This document shows positions 17,621-28,138 of a stretch of 64,000 nucleotides of DNA, piece by piece. A model generated the notes under the pieces. It was not told where the DNA came from, did no database searches, and saw only the letters and a program-made list of their open reading frames with translations. The stretch is from Streptomyces sp. NBC_01481. Lineage in GTDB: Bacteria > Actinomycetota > Actinomycetes > Streptomycetales > Streptomycetaceae. Location: the NCBI RefSeq assembly GCF_026339995.1, contig NZ_JAPEPT010000002.1:607001-671000 (forward strand), written 5' to 3'. Both the position numbers and the translations under genes were made by a program. The stretch's first letter is position 1. Each line of letters starts with the position of its first letter.

Positions 17621-17669
17621 ACGCGCCGTCCTCCTTAAGACGGATGCACAGGCTCCGCCTATCGATGGG

Positions 17670-17708
17670 TTGCCGTCGGCGGCATACTCGGTATACATAC
17701 TGAGTATG
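17670..17708 (+). promoter_or_regulatory. Promoter and PadR operator overlapping the start codon
   Basis: A 26-bp palindrome with one mismatch per arm (17683-17708, arms CATACTCGGTAT and ATACTGAGTATG) includes the ATG of the padR gene. Within it TATACA (17692) looks like a -10, with TTGCCG (17670) 16 bp upstream as a -35. Transcription would start about at the ATG, giving a leaderless mRNA. PadR proteins bind such ATAC/GTAT palindromes, so autorepression is likely. Confidence 0.7.
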
Positions 17709-18377
17709 TCCATCCGCCACGGGCTTCTCGCCCTCCTTGAGCACGGCCCTCGCTACGGCTCTCAGCTCCGTACGGAGTTCGAATCCCGCACCGGTGCCAC
17801 CTGGCCGCTGAACGTCGGTCAGGTCTATACGACCCTCAGCCGCCTGGAGCGCGACGGCATGGTCGCCCAGAGCGGCGAGGACGGCGCCGGCCATGCGCTC
17901 TACGTCATCACCGAGGCCGGGCACACCGAGCTGAGGAACTGGTTCGCCACGCCCGTGGACCGCAGCAGCCCGCCCCGCGACGAACTCGCCATCAAGCTCG
18001 CCATGGCCGTGGGCGCGCCCGGCGTGGACATCCGCAATGTCATCCAGTCCCAGCGCCACCACACCGTGAAGGCGATGCAGGACTACACCCGGCTCAAGGC
18101 GCAGGCACTGGCCGCGATCGAGAGCGGGGGCTCGGCCGAGCGCGACGACGTGGCCTGGCTCCTCGTGCTCGAGCAGCTGATCTTCCAGACCGAGGCCGAG
18201 GCCCGCTGGCTCGACCACTGCGAGGTCCGTCTCATCAGGCTCTCCGCGACAGCGAATCGGGGAGCCGAACGCCCGACGGCCGCTTCTCTGATCGGGTCTC
18301 CCGCGCAGCCCGCCTCGTCGTCGGCGCAGGGGCGGTCCGCGGCACCGGCGCCGGGGCGCCCCGCGCCGCCGACCTAG
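17706..18377 (+). CDS. PadR family transcriptional regulator
   Basis: The protein has 223 residues. The PadR winged helix is clear: HGLLALLEHGPRYGSQLR, then WPLNVGQVYTTLSRLERDGM and the wing GHALYVITEAG. A C-terminal helical dimerisation domain follows, ending in a disordered Pro/Ala tail. It lies immediately upstream of an ABC ATPase and an FtsX-type permease, a common PadR-controlled trio. The start ATG 17706 is in the operator palindrome, and no Shine-Dalgarno is present, consistent with leaderless translation. It probably represses the trio and is released by a drug-like or envelope-active ligand. Confidence 0.88.
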   Translation: MSIRHGLLALLEHGPRYGSQLRTEFESRTGATWPLNVGQVYTTLSRLERDGMVAQSGEDGAGHALYVITEAGHTELRNWFATPVDRSSPPRDELAIKLAMAVGAPGVDIRNVIQSQRHHTVKAMQDYTRLKAQALAAIESGGSAERDDVAWLLVLEQLIFQTEAEARWLDHCEVRLIRLSATANRGAERPTAASLIGSPAQPASSSAQGRSAAPAPGRPAPPT

Positions 18378-18463
18378 CGTCCTGCCTCTTTCAGCCTCTT
18401 CGCTTCTCGACTTCTTCGTACATCCGCTCGTTCGTTCGCCGTCCGTCCAAGGGGGACCCCTTC

Positions 18464-19212
<749 letters not shown>

Positions 19213-19216
<4 letters not shown>

Positions 19217-22074
19217 ACAGTTGGTACCACTCCTGGCGGGCCGCGATCCGCATAGCCCGCCGCGACGCCTTGCGCTCCAAGGGACGCAGCTTCCTCGTCC
19301 TCGCGATGATCGCCCTCCCGATCCTCGGCGTGAGCGCCGCGGATCTGACCCTGCGCAGCGCCGAGTTGTCGACCGAGCAGAGCCTTGAGCGCAAGCTGGG
19401 CGCCGCCGACGCCCGGCTGGCCGACCCCGGTCTGGGCGGCGTACCCATCAAGCAGACGCCCGACGCCGGCAGCTACGCGCCGGTGGGGGACTTCGACGGA
19501 AAGCCGTGGCCCGAGGGCAAGACGGACATCAGCAAGGCGCTGCCGCCGGGTACCAAGACCCTTACGGACTCGCTGGGTTCGGGCAAGCTGCGCACCACGC
19601 ACGGTCTGTTGAACACCGAGATCCGTGAGCTGAAGGCCTCGGACCCGATGGCCAAGGGGATCATGGTCGTCGACCAAGGCCGCCTGCCCCAGAAGTCCGA
19701 CGAAGTCGCCGCGACCACGCACTTTCTGGAGTCCAGCGGTCTGAAGGTGGGCTCCAAGCTCACGGCCCGCGGGCTGGACCGCGAGTACACGATCGTCGGC
19801 TCGTACGAACTCCCCGACGCGCTGAAGACCGACCAGGTCAACGCGCTGCCGGGCGCGCTTCTCGCGCCGCTCGACAAGGCCCTCGACAGGGCCGAGCTGC
19901 CCGGCACCGAGACCAGCACCACGCATCTGGTGAGTGTCTCCGGTGGTTTCACGTGGAACATGGTCAAAGCGACCAACGCCAAGGGTGTGACGGTCAATTC
20001 GCGCGCCGTGGCCCTCGATCCGCCCGCCAGGGCCGACGTTCCGATCTACCAGGAAGAGGGCTGGGGCACCTTCGAGGACAGCGCGGCCGCCAATGCAGCC
20101 GAGTTCGCCGCGGTCGCCACCGTCGTCGGCCTTGCCATGCTGGAGATCTGCCTGCTGGCCGGGCCCGCCTTCGCGGTCGGCGCCCGCCGCTCGCGCCGCC
20201 AGCTCGGTCTGGTCGGCGCCAACGGAGGAGACCGCCGCCATATCCGTGCCATCGTCCTCGCCGGTGGCCTGGTGATCGGCTTCGCCGCGGCCGTGGTCGG
20301 CACGGTCCTCGGTCTGCTGCTCACCTTCGCGTTGCAGCCGGTCCTCGAGGACTACATGGGCGCTCGCTTCGGAAGCTTCGACGTACGGCCGCTCGAACTG
20401 CTCGGCATCGGTCTGCTGGCTGTGTTCACGGGCCTGATGGCCGCGATCGTCCCGGCGGTCACCTCGTCCCGTCAGTCCGTGCTGGCCTCGCTCACCGGCC
20501 GTCGTGGCGTACGCAAGAGCAACCGGGTGCTGCCGGTGATCGGCCTGATCGCGGTCCTGCTGGGCGCGGCGATCGCGCTCTACGGCTCGCTGATGACGGA
20601 CCAGCCCATCGTCGTCGCCGGAGGCAGCGCCATCGCCGAGCTGGGCGTGGTCGCGCTGACCCCCGCGCTGGTGGGCCTGTTCGGCCGGACCGGGCGCATC
20701 CTGCCGCTCTCGCCGCGCCTCGCGCTGCGTGACGCGGTACGCAACCGGGGCCGCACGGCTCCCGCGGTGGCCGCAGTACTGGCCGCCGTCGCGGGCACGG
20801 TGGCCGTGGCGACGTACACCGCGAGCAACGAGGCGCAGGGCAAGGCCGATTACGAGGCACGGCTGCCGCACGGCGCGGTCTCCGTGATGCTCGACGAGGC
20901 CGGCGGCAGGGATGTCCCCGCGTTGCGCGCCACCGTCCAGAAGCTGCTGCCCATCGATGTGCGGGCCGATGTGGACCGGATCTCGGTCGGCAAAGCCTCC
21001 TGCCCGATGTACAGCGTCAACGAGGGCTGCGGCCGCTACGAGGTCGTCGTGCCCAAGGCCAACCAGTGCCCGCTGTGGATGACCGACCCTGCCCACCCGG
21101 ACGAGGACCCCACGGAGAAGTTCAGCAAGGAGCAGCGCCGCAAACTCGCAAAGGACTGGCGCTGCAAGGAACTCTCGGGCTCCGCCTATGTCGACGCGGG
21201 TGTGGTGGTTGGTGACGCGAAGCTGCTGAACGTGCTCGAGATCAACGACGCGGCGGCGGAGAAGGCGCTGGCGGACGGGCAGATCGTCTCGTTCGACAAG
21301 CGCAATCTCGACGCCAAGGGCAAGATCAACATCCGCCTGATCACCGACCCGAAGAAGGCCGACGAGGCCATGGAGAAGGGCAAGGAGGCGCCGGGCGAGA
21401 TCAAGTCGTTCACCGCGCACCAGGTCTCCGGAACCGCCAATTCGTACGGCGTCGCCATGATCGTGCCGCCTGCGGCGGCCAAGGCCGCGGGTGTGACCAC
21501 GGTGCCGTTCGGGGCGTACTACTCGACCGACAAGATGCCGAGCAGCGCGCAGCGCCAGCGTCTGGACGGCGAGCTCGACAAGACCGGCTCGGACATCAAT
21601 CTCGATGTCGAGGATGGCTACACCAGCGAGAACAGCATCATCCTGCTGTCGCTGACCGTCTTCGCCGGGCTCATCACCATCGGCGCTGCGGGTATCGCCA
21701 CAGGCCTCGCCCAGGCCGATGCGGAAGCCGACCTGAAGACCCTGGCCGCGGTCGGCGCCCCGCCGCGGGTGCGCAGGACACTCAGCGGGTTCCAGTGCGG
21801 GGTGGTGGCCGCGATGGGTGTGCTCCTCGGCTCGGCGGCGGGTGTTCTCCCGGCGGTCGGGCTTCGGCTCACCGAGAGGCGCGATCAGATCAAGTTCCAC
21901 GAGCAGGCGCTCGACCAGGGCTTCGCCTCGGCAGACTCGGTGCCGTACGTGCCGATCATCGTGCCCTGGGAAACCCTGGCCGCGCTGCTCGTCGCGGTCC
22001 CGGTCGGCGCGGCGCTCCTGGCGGCACTGGTGACCCGCTCCCGCGGTGCGCTCTCCCGCCGAGAGGCGACCTGA
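19213..22074 (+). CDS. FtsX-like ABC transporter permease
   Basis: The protein has 953 residues and about ten membrane helices in two FtsX modules. An N-terminal helix (SFLVLAMIALPILG) is followed by an extracytoplasmic domain. Helices near residues 295-400, and more up to about 540, come next, followed by a second large extracytoplasmic domain (about 540-800) with several Cys and a charged stretch, and three closing helices. Such permeases work by mechanotransmission, often exporting or sensing peptide antibiotics or releasing lipoproteins. It is translationally coupled to the ATPase. The substrate is unknown. Confidence 0.88.
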
Positions 22075-22104
22075 CGGTCGCATCCGGCCATGTCCAGCGG
22101 TTTT

Positions 22105-22145
22105 GTGCCCCCGTACGAGGGTGGATCACCCTCGTACGGGGGCAC
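22105..22145. terminator. Strong hairpin terminator after the ABC permease gene
   Basis: A perfect 19-bp stem (22105-22123 with 22127-22145) has a GAT loop and is preceded by TTTT. It lies 30 bp after the permease stop and before bpa, so it separates the two transcription units. Confidence 0.85.
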
Positions 22146-22182
22146 ACCGTGTGGTGACGCACATGTGCGAGAGAATGGCGGC

Positions 22183-22725
22183 ATGGAGATGCCGAGGAAT
22201 GAACGGTCGCAGGAGAGCCCCCATGTCCTTGTCGTGGGACAGGACGGAATGGCACTCGGCGGCAGTCACAGTGACGACGAGTCGCGCGAGGTCCCGGTGA
22301 CGGAAATGGTCGAGCAGCCTGCCAAGGTCATGCGGATCGGCAGCATGATCAAGCAGCTGCTGGAGGAAGTCAGAGCAGCACCTCTGGACGAGGCGAGCCG
22401 GGTCCGGCTCAAGGAGATCCACGCCAGCTCCGTCAAGGAACTGGAGGACGGCCTCGCCCCCGAACTGGTCGAGGAACTCGAACGCCTCTCGCTCCCCTTC
22501 ACGGACGAGGCAATCCCCTCGGAGGCCGAACTGCGCATCGCGCAGGCCCAGTTGGTGGGCTGGCTGGAGGGCCTCTTCCACGGCATCCAGACGGCGCTGT
22601 TCGCCCAGCAGATGGCGGCTCGCGCCCAGCTGGAACAGATGCGCCGAGCGCTCCCGCCGGGAGCGAGCCACGAGGACGACGAGGACGGCCAGCACGGCGC
22701 GATCCGCTCGGGCCCGTACCTGTAA
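22183..22725 (+). CDS. bpa: Bacterial proteasome activator (Bpa/PafE family)
   Basis: The protein has 180 residues. Its helical core (VMRIGSMIKQLLEEVRAAPL, ELVEELERLSLPF, QLVGWLEGLFHGIQTALFAQ) matches the ring-forming bacterial proteasome activator. The C-terminus is GPYL, equivalent to the GQYL tail that docks into the 20S proteasome alpha-ring pockets and opens its gate. It acts without ATP, passing unfolded or specific substrates to the proteasome. ATG 22183 follows GAGAGAA, and ATG 22189 is also possible. The proteasome genes are not in this window. Confidence 0.88.
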   Translation: MEMPRNERSQESPHVLVVGQDGMALGGSHSDDESREVPVTEMVEQPAKVMRIGSMIKQLLEEVRAAPLDEASRVRLKEIHASSVKELEDGLAPELVEELERLSLPFTDEAIPSEAELRIAQAQLVGWLEGLFHGIQTALFAQQMAARAQLEQMRRALPPGASHEDDEDGQHGAIRSGPYL

Positions 22726-22756
22726 CTCGACCTCGCGAATCCTCGCGCGACACAAC

Positions 22757-22797
22757 GGCGGACCGGGGCACGAACACCTCGGCCCGCCGGTCTTTTT
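22757..22797 (+). terminator. Rho-independent terminator after bpa
   Basis: An imperfect GC-rich stem (GGCGG...CCGCC) spans about 31 bp and is followed by GGTCTTTTT. It lies about 30 bp after the bpa stop codon. Confidence 0.75.
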
Positions 22798-22875
22798 GCC
22801 CGCGGCTTGCCGGTGGGCGGGGAGATCTTGCTCCGCGCGGCGGCGGTTGCGACGAAGCCGCGATGCGACAGCGTA

Positions 22876-23232
22876 CGGGCCTCGCCGCGCAGGAACCGTG
22901 CGCGGCGAGGCCCGCACACCGCGGGGCGACCGGGTACGCAGTACCCCAGCTCCCACGCGTGGCCCCGGCGGAGCCGACAAGCGGCGCGTCGGCACGCAGC
23001 GCCCCGCCGGCAGATCAGCCCGTGCGGCGAAGCCCGCACACAAAGCGGGTGGAGGGGGTACGCGGTACCCCCGTCTCAAGGGCGGGCGGGCGACGCCCGC
23101 GAGCTGGAGCCCGGCCCCGGGAAGCCGGTGGGAGCACCTCCCCGGACACGGCATCCCGTGCGGCCGGTTCTCAAGGGCGGGCGCCCGGGGTACCCCGGGC
23201 GATCCGACCCTTCGTGCGGCGAGCCCCGGCAC
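22876..23232. repeat. Hairpin-rich non-coding repeat region
   Basis: This gap between bpa and the convergent oxidoreductase gene holds no credible gene but much structure. A perfect 15-bp inverted repeat lies at 22876-22890/22900-22914. GGGTAC-GCA-GTACCC (22932-22946) and GGGGGTAC-GCG-GTACCCCC (23054-23072) are related hairpins. A 20-bp perfect palindrome lies at 23182-23201. The unit GTGCGGCGA(A/G)GCCC(G)GCAC recurs around 22898, 23022 and 23214, and TCTCAAGGGCGGGCG occurs twice. The role is unknown: terminator array, structured RNA or mobile repeat remnants. Confidence 0.6.
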
Positions 23233-23295
23233 GCGCCCCGGGCTGGTGCGGCGCGGGAACCGCCCCCGCGGCGTGGACCCGTACCCCCACCGCCT

Positions 23296-24285
23296 TCACT
23301 CACCCGCAGGCGACACCAACAGCACCTTCCCCACATTCGCCCCGGACTCCAGCACCCGGTGCCCCTCCGCCGCGTCCGCCAAAGCCACCCTCCGGTCCAC
23401 CACCGCCCGCACCCGGCCCGCTTCAATCAGTGGCCACACGTGCTCCCGTACCGCCGCCACAATCGACGCCTTCTCGCCCAGCGGCCGGCCCCGCAGCGAC
23501 GTCGCCGTCACCGCCGCCCGCTTGCCCAGCAATGTCGCCAGGTTCAGTTCGCCCTTGACGCCGCCCTGCAGACCGATCACGGCAAGGCGCCCGTTGACGG
23601 CCAGCGCCCGCACATTCCGGTCCAGATACTTCGCGCCGACGATGTCGAGGATGACGTCAGCCCCCGCCCCCTCCGTCGCCTTCCGCAGCTCCTCCACGAA
23701 GTCCTGCTCGCGGTAGTCGATGAGGATGTCCGCGCCCAGTTCCGCGCAGCGGGCCAGCTTCTCAGGCCCGCCCGCCGTCACGGCGACCCGCGCCCCCACC
23801 GCCTTGGCGAGCTGGATCGCCATCGTGCCGATCCCGCTCGCTCCGCCGTGCACCAGCAGCGTTTCTCCGGGCCGCAGGTGCGCGATCATGAACACGTTGG
23901 ACCACACCGTCGAGGTCACCTCGGGCAGCGCCGCCGCCGTGACCAGGTCCATCCCCTGCGGCACCGGCAGCAACTGCCCCATCGGCACGGCGGCCTTCTC
24001 CGCGTATCCGCCGCCGGCCAGCAGCGCGCACACCTCATCGCCCACGGCCCACCCCGAGACCCCGGGGCCCAGCGCGGCAATGCGCCCCGAGCATTCGAGA
24101 CCGGGATACGGGGACGCGCCGGGCGGCGGGTCGTAGAAGCCCTGCCGCTGCAGCAGATCCGCACGGTTGACGGCGCTGGCCACGACGTCGACGAGGACCT
24201 CGCCCTCGCCGGGTACGGGATCGGGCACCTCTGCCCAGACAAGCGCCTCGGGACCACCAGGTTCGGGAATCGTGATCGCATGCAT
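23296..24285 (-). CDS. NAD(P)H-quinone oxidoreductase (MDR family)
   Basis: The protein has 329 residues. The GroES-like N-terminal half contains VNRADLLQRQGFYDPPPG and PGLECSGRI, and the Rossmann half has VHGGASGIGTMAIQLAKA and ADVILDIVG. Catalytic-zinc cysteines of alcohol dehydrogenases are absent, so it fits the zinc-free quinone oxidoreductase (PIG3-like) branch that reduces quinones with NADPH. It is cytoplasmic. It lies downstream of and on the same strand as moeA, 59 bp apart with a parS site between them, but a functional link is not evident. Confidence 0.9.
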   Translation of the reverse strand: MHAITIPEPGGPEALVWAEVPDPVPGEGEVLVDVVASAVNRADLLQRQGFYDPPPGASPYPGLECSGRIAALGPGVSGWAVGDEVCALLAGGGYAEKAAVPMGQLLPVPQGMDLVTAAALPEVTSTVWSNVFMIAHLRPGETLLVHGGASGIGTMAIQLAKAVGARVAVTAGGPEKLARCAELGADILIDYREQDFVEELRKATEGAGADVILDIVGAKYLDRNVRALAVNGRLAVIGLQGGVKGELNLATLLGKRAAVTATSLRGRPLGEKASIVAAVREHVWPLIEAGRVRAVVDRRVALADAAEGHRVLESGANVGKVLLVSPAGE

Positions 24286-24341
24286 GGGCGCGAGGCTACT
24301 CCGCGACTTGGCCGTTCAAGCCATGGCGTCCCGGCCGGGAC

Positions 24342-24355
24342 GTTTCACGTGAAAC
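24342..24355. other. parS chromosome partition site
   Basis: GTTTCACGTGAAAC is the exact 14-bp palindromic ParB-binding site used by Streptomyces and most bacteria. It overlaps the last codons and stop (24347-24345) of moeA, so the C-terminus CFT of MoeA is written in the partition site. ParB loading here would help segregate the oriC-proximal chromosome. Confidence 0.92.
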
Positions 24356-25727
24356 ACCCTCCGTCGGCAATCGACGGCGCCCAGGAGGTCCACGGCAGGT
24401 CGAGAACATCCAGCTCATCACCGGCCCGAGCCCCGCCCGGCGGCACGACGGCCAGCCCGTCGGCCGCGGCGATCCCGCGCAGCATGGCGGGCCCGTTGTA
24501 GTGCAGCGGCACCAGCCGGTCGGCGCGGTGGACGATGGGCACAAGGCGGGTGTCGTACGGGTGCCCATGCACCTCGTCACGTAGCGGCGCGCGATACGGA
24601 ACGGGCGCCGGCCGCCCCGCAAGTCCGCTCAACAGCGGCTCTGCGAGTGTCAGCAGCCCGGACACGGCAGCCAGGGGATTGCCGGGCAGCCCCACCAGGT
24701 GCCTGGACGGCAGTTCGCCGTGCGGCGCGAGCCGGGCCAGCAGCATCGGATGGCCGGGGCGCACGGCCACCCCGTCCACCAGCAGCTCGGCGCCCGCCTT
24801 CCGCAGGACCGGGTGGACATGGTCGACGGGACCCGCGGCCGTGCCCCCGGTGGTGACGATGAGATCGGCGTCGGAGGTCGTGACAGCGCGGTGCAGGGCT
24901 TCGGCGTCGTCACCGAGGCGCCGGGTCGCGACGACATCGACGCCGAGGGCACCCAGCCAGGGCCCGATCATCGGCCCGAGGGCGTCGCGGATGAGGCCCT
25001 GGTGGGGGAGTCCGGCGTTGAGCAATTCATCGCCGAGTACCAACACTTCAACGCGCGGCCGCGCAACCGCGACCAGCTCGTCGTAACCGGCGGCCGCGGC
25101 GAGACCCAGCACGGCAGGGGTCACCAGGGAGGCGGCGGGCAGGAGGTGGTCGCCGGACCGGCATTCCTGTCCTCGCGGCCGGATGTCCTGTCCCTGGACC
25201 ACCTCGCGCTCGGCATACAGCTGGCCCTCGTCCGCGTCGGTGCGGGCGTGCTCGCTCCGGATCACCGCGGTGGCCTCGGGCGGGATACGCGCGCCCGTGG
25301 CGATGCGTACCGCTGCACCGTCGGGGAGTGGCGGGGTTTCGCCGTGCCCGGCGAGAATCGAGCCGCCGCTGCGAATGGTCCAGGGCCCGGGACCGGCGAC
25401 GGCCCAGCCGTCCATGGCGGAGGTGTCGAAGGAGGGCAGATCGCAGAGCGCGGTGAGCGGCTCGGCCAGCACCTGGCCGAGAGCCTGATCGAGCCGGACC
25501 CGCCGGGTGCGGGGCTGCGCCGCGCGCCCGATACGCGCGGCGAGAGCCCGGGCGTCGGGCCACGAAGTCGCGCGGTGCCGGTCCGCGGCCGCCTCGCCCG
25601 TCGGTGCGGAGAAGGCGTCGGAGCCGTGAGCCGAACCGGGGGCGTCCTCGTGCCGCGTCTGGCGGGCGACGAGCGCGAGGGCTTCCTCGACGCCGTCGGA
25701 TTCGGCCTCCTGGTCCCGACCGTTCAT
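24345..25727 (-). CDS. moeA: Molybdopterin molybdotransferase MoeA
   Basis: The protein has 460 residues. ATG 25727 overlaps the stop of the upstream MobA-like gene as ATGA. The family signatures are LCDLPSFDTSAMDGWAV, VRIATGARIPPEATAVI, the MoaB/Mog-like domain with IVTTGGTAAGPVDHV, and LVGLPGNPLAAVSGL. MoeA inserts molybdate into adenylylated molybdopterin, the last step of molybdenum-cofactor synthesis. The N-terminus has an extra Asp/Glu/His-rich stretch of about 55 residues not typical of MoeA. The gene ends inside a parS site. Confidence 0.92.
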   Translation of the reverse strand: MNGRDQEAESDGVEEALALVARQTRHEDAPGSAHGSDAFSAPTGEAAADRHRATSWPDARALAARIGRAAQPRTRRVRLDQALGQVLAEPLTALCDLPSFDTSAMDGWAVAGPGPWTIRSGGSILAGHGETPPLPDGAAVRIATGARIPPEATAVIRSEHARTDADEGQLYAEREVVQGQDIRPRGQECRSGDHLLPAASLVTPAVLGLAAAAGYDELVAVARPRVEVLVLGDELLNAGLPHQGLIRDALGPMIGPWLGALGVDVVATRRLGDDAEALHRAVTTSDADLIVTTGGTAAGPVDHVHPVLRKAGAELLVDGVAVRPGHPMLLARLAPHGELPSRHLVGLPGNPLAAVSGLLTLAEPLLSGLAGRPAPVPYRAPLRDEVHGHPYDTRLVPIVHRADRLVPLHYNGPAMLRGIAAADGLAVVPPGGARAGDELDVLDLPWTSWAPSIADGGCFT

Positions 25728-26629
25728 CCGGCGTCGCCCTTGTCCGGCTCGGCAGACCCTGAAGCCTGGGCGGGACCGGCTCCCGGGGCTCCCTGTTCGG
25801 CCTCCTCCGCCCAGCGCGCGGCGAGCGCGGCCGCCTTGCGGGCGGCTTCGGCGACCGCCGCCGGGCCGCCGCTTCCTGCTTGGGCCGCCGCGTAGCCCAC
25901 CAAGAACGTGGTGAGCGGTGCGGCGGGGCGGGCGACGCCGTGCGCGGCATCCCGCGCGAGGTCGAGCAGGACGCCGGTGTCGACGTCGAGTTCGATGCCG
26001 AGTTCGTCCTTGACTGCGGTGATCCATTCGTCCAGCACGTTCCCATGGTCCCTGATGCGGGCCCGAGCGGCGGAGATGTCCTCCCAGGTGTCGCAGTCGA
26101 AGGAGGCGAGCGGCTCCGCGTCGATCCGAGCGAGATCCAGCTCCTGGGTCAGCAGACGCAAGGGCAGCCCGGTCAGACTGCCGTACTCGGTGGCGAGAAG
26201 GGCGAGTTCACGGCGCAGCGGTTCGGTGCGGTACGCGGCGACGAGGGGCTGGTCGCGTCCGCCCGCATCGGTGAGCAGCGCCGCCTCGCGCCCGCTCGTG
26301 CCCAGGGTGCCGATCAGCTGCCGTACGGTCCGCTCCCCCAGGAACGGCAGATCGGCCGAGAGGACCAGGACGGCTCCTGCCTCGACCTGCCGCACCCCGG
26401 CGTCGAGCGCGGCGAGCGGCCCGCCGCCGGGGGGCTCTTCGCGGGCCCACACCACGGGGCGCGCCGTGGCCCGGCGCCCCCCGACCACGACGGTGCGCCC
26501 CGCGTCACGGCACACCCCGAGCACCCGGTCGAGCAGGGCCCGACCGCCCACTCTCACCGCAGGCTTGTCGGCCCCGCCCAGCCGCTTCGCGGCACCCCCG
26601 GCGAGCACGATGGCGTCATAGGCGGTCAT
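25724..26629 (-). CDS. MobA-like NTP transferase with C-terminal DUF6457-type domain
   Basis: The protein has 301 residues. Residues about 1-190 form a molybdenum-cofactor guanylyltransferase-like domain with the nucleotide motif LAGGAAKRLGGADKPAV and LVLSADLPFL, though SADLPF replaces the usual CDxPF. Residues about 195-280 (VLDEWITAVKDELGIELDV, LLDLARDAAHGVARPAAPLT) form the small helical domain, probably DUF6457, fused in many actinobacteria. It would add GMP to the molybdopterin cofactor. The overlap with moeA supports that pathway. Confidence 0.85.
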   Translation of the reverse strand: MTAYDAIVLAGGAAKRLGGADKPAVRVGGRALLDRVLGVCRDAGRTVVVGGRRATARPVVWAREEPPGGGPLAALDAGVRQVEAGAVLVLSADLPFLGERTVRQLIGTLGTSGREAALLTDAGGRDQPLVAAYRTEPLRRELALLATEYGSLTGLPLRLLTQELDLARIDAEPLASFDCDTWEDISAARARIRDHGNVLDEWITAVKDELGIELDVDTGVLLDLARDAAHGVARPAAPLTTFLVGYAAAQAGSGGPAAVAEAARKAAALAARWAEEAEQGAPGAGPAQASGSAEPDKGDAG

Positions 26630-26722
26630 GCCTGAAGTATGGGCCGCGATCGTCTGGGCGGGCAGCCCCGAGTGATCTCTCCTGTTTTCTGGGGCGTGCC
26701 CAGGACCGACGTACGGCTGTCG

Positions 26723-28138
26723 CTACAGGCTGCGCAGCAGCACCGACGGGTGCTCGACGCAGTCGGCGACATAGCGCAGGAAGCCGCCTGCGGTGCCGCC
26801 GTCACACACCCGGTGGTCGAAGGTGAACGAGAGCTGCACGACCTGGCGTACGGCCAGCTCGCCCTGGTGCACCCACGGCTTCGGCACGATCCGGCCCACC
26901 CCGAGCATCGCCGCCTCCGGGTGGTTGATGATCGGCGTGGAGCCGTCGACACCGAACACCCCGTAGTTGTTCAGGGTGAACGTCCCGCCCGTCAGATCGG
27001 CCGGAGTCAGCGTCCCCTGCCGCGCCGCCTCCGTCAGCCGCGCGAACTCAGCGCTCAGCGACTCGGCCGAGCGGCTGTGCGCATTCCGTACGACCGGAAC
27101 GACCAGGCCACGCTCGGTCTGCGCCGCGAAGCCCAGATGCACTTCGGGAAGCCGCACGATCTCCCTGGCATCCATGTCCACCGTGGAGTTGAGCTCCGGG
27201 TGGCGGGCGAGCGCGGCCGTACAGATCCGGGCGAGCAGCGCCAGCAGCGAGATCTTCGGACCGCCCGCCGCGTTCATCGAGGCCCGCGCGGCCATCAGCT
27301 CGGTCGCGTCCGCATCGACCCAGCACGTGGCGTCCGGTATTTCGCGCCGGCTGCGGGACAGCTTGTCGGCCACGGCTCCGCGTACGCCGCGCAGCGGAAT
27401 CCGCTCGCCGCGCGTCACGGCGGAGGCGGGGGCTGCGGCGACAGGGGCGGGCGCGGCCGGTGCCTCTGCGGCCCGCATCGCGTACTCGACGTCGGCGCGC
27501 AGGATCAGGCCGTCAGGCCCGGAACCGGCCAACGCGCGCAGATCGACGCCATGTTCACGGGCAAGACGGCGGACGAGCGGCGAGATGACGGGCACAGGCC
27601 CGCTCGGCACGGCCTCATCGACCGCCACCGCACCGACCGGCCGGCGCTCGGGCGCCGGAGCAGCGGCAGGAGCCGGAGCGGACGTGGGAGCGGGCGCGGG
27701 AGCCGGCGCCGTCGGCACGGACGCGAGGGGCCCGGCAGGCCGTATCCGCCGGCGACGGGCCGCGGGCGCACCCGTCCCGTAGCCGACGAGCACATTGCCC
27801 GAAGACTCCTCCGCGGCTCCGGCAGAACCGGCGGCCTCAGCGGTACGGGACGAGCCGGAGGAGCCGTTACCGCCGACCCCGCTCAGGTCCGCCGCCCCCA
27901 CCGCAACCGTCAACAGCGGTGCCCCGACGGGAAGTTCCGTGCCCTCCTCGCCGAAACGCGCGGTCACCACGCCCCCGTAGGGACACGGCACCTCCACCAT
28001 CGCCTTGGCCGTCTCGACCTCGACGACCGGCTGGTCGATCGCGACAACGTCGCCCACCGCCACCAGCCAGCGCACGATCTCCGCCTCGGTCAGGCCCTCA
28101 CCGAGGTCCGGAAGCTTGAATTCGAGCACCTGAGCCAT
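26723..28138 (-). CDS. bkdC: Branched-chain keto-acid dehydrogenase E2 (second cluster)
   Basis: The protein has 471 residues. ATG 28138 is chosen because GGGGAG precedes it and it overlaps the bkdB stop by one base (TGATG). An upstream in-frame ATG at 28156 would add six residues. The lipoyl domain has K45 in VETAKA, a long Ala/Pro linker follows, then an E3-binding domain (VRRLAREHGVDLRALAGSGP) and a catalytic domain with the DHRVCDG active-site His. It is the acyltransferase of the complex converting keto acids of Val, Leu and Ile into branched acyl-CoAs. Confidence 0.9.
   Translation of the reverse strand: MAQVLEFKLPDLGEGLTEAEIVRWLVAVGDVVAIDQPVVEVETAKAMVEVPCPYGGVVTARFGEEGTELPVGAPLLTVAVGAADLSGVGGNGSSGSSRTAEAAGSAGAAEESSGNVLVGYGTGAPAARRRRIRPAGPLASVPTAPAPAPAPTSAPAPAAAPAPERRPVGAVAVDEAVPSGPVPVISPLVRRLAREHGVDLRALAGSGPDGLILRADVEYAMRAAEAPAAPAPVAAAPASAVTRGERIPLRGVRGAVADKLSRSRREIPDATCWVDADATELMAARASMNAAGGPKISLLALLARICTAALARHPELNSTVDMDAREIVRLPEVHLGFAAQTERGLVVPVVRNAHSRSAESLSAEFARLTEAARQGTLTPADLTGGTFTLNNYGVFGVDGSTPIINHPEAAMLGVGRIVPKPWVHQGELAVRQVVQLSFTFDHRVCDGGTAGGFLRYVADCVEHPSVLLRSL

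Noticed and set aside
23054..23201. GGGGTACC palindromes as further CstR/CsoR operators
   Set aside because: Their orientation is GGGGTAC...GTACCCC, the reverse of the TACCCC...GGGGTA arrangement, and they are far from a promoter.
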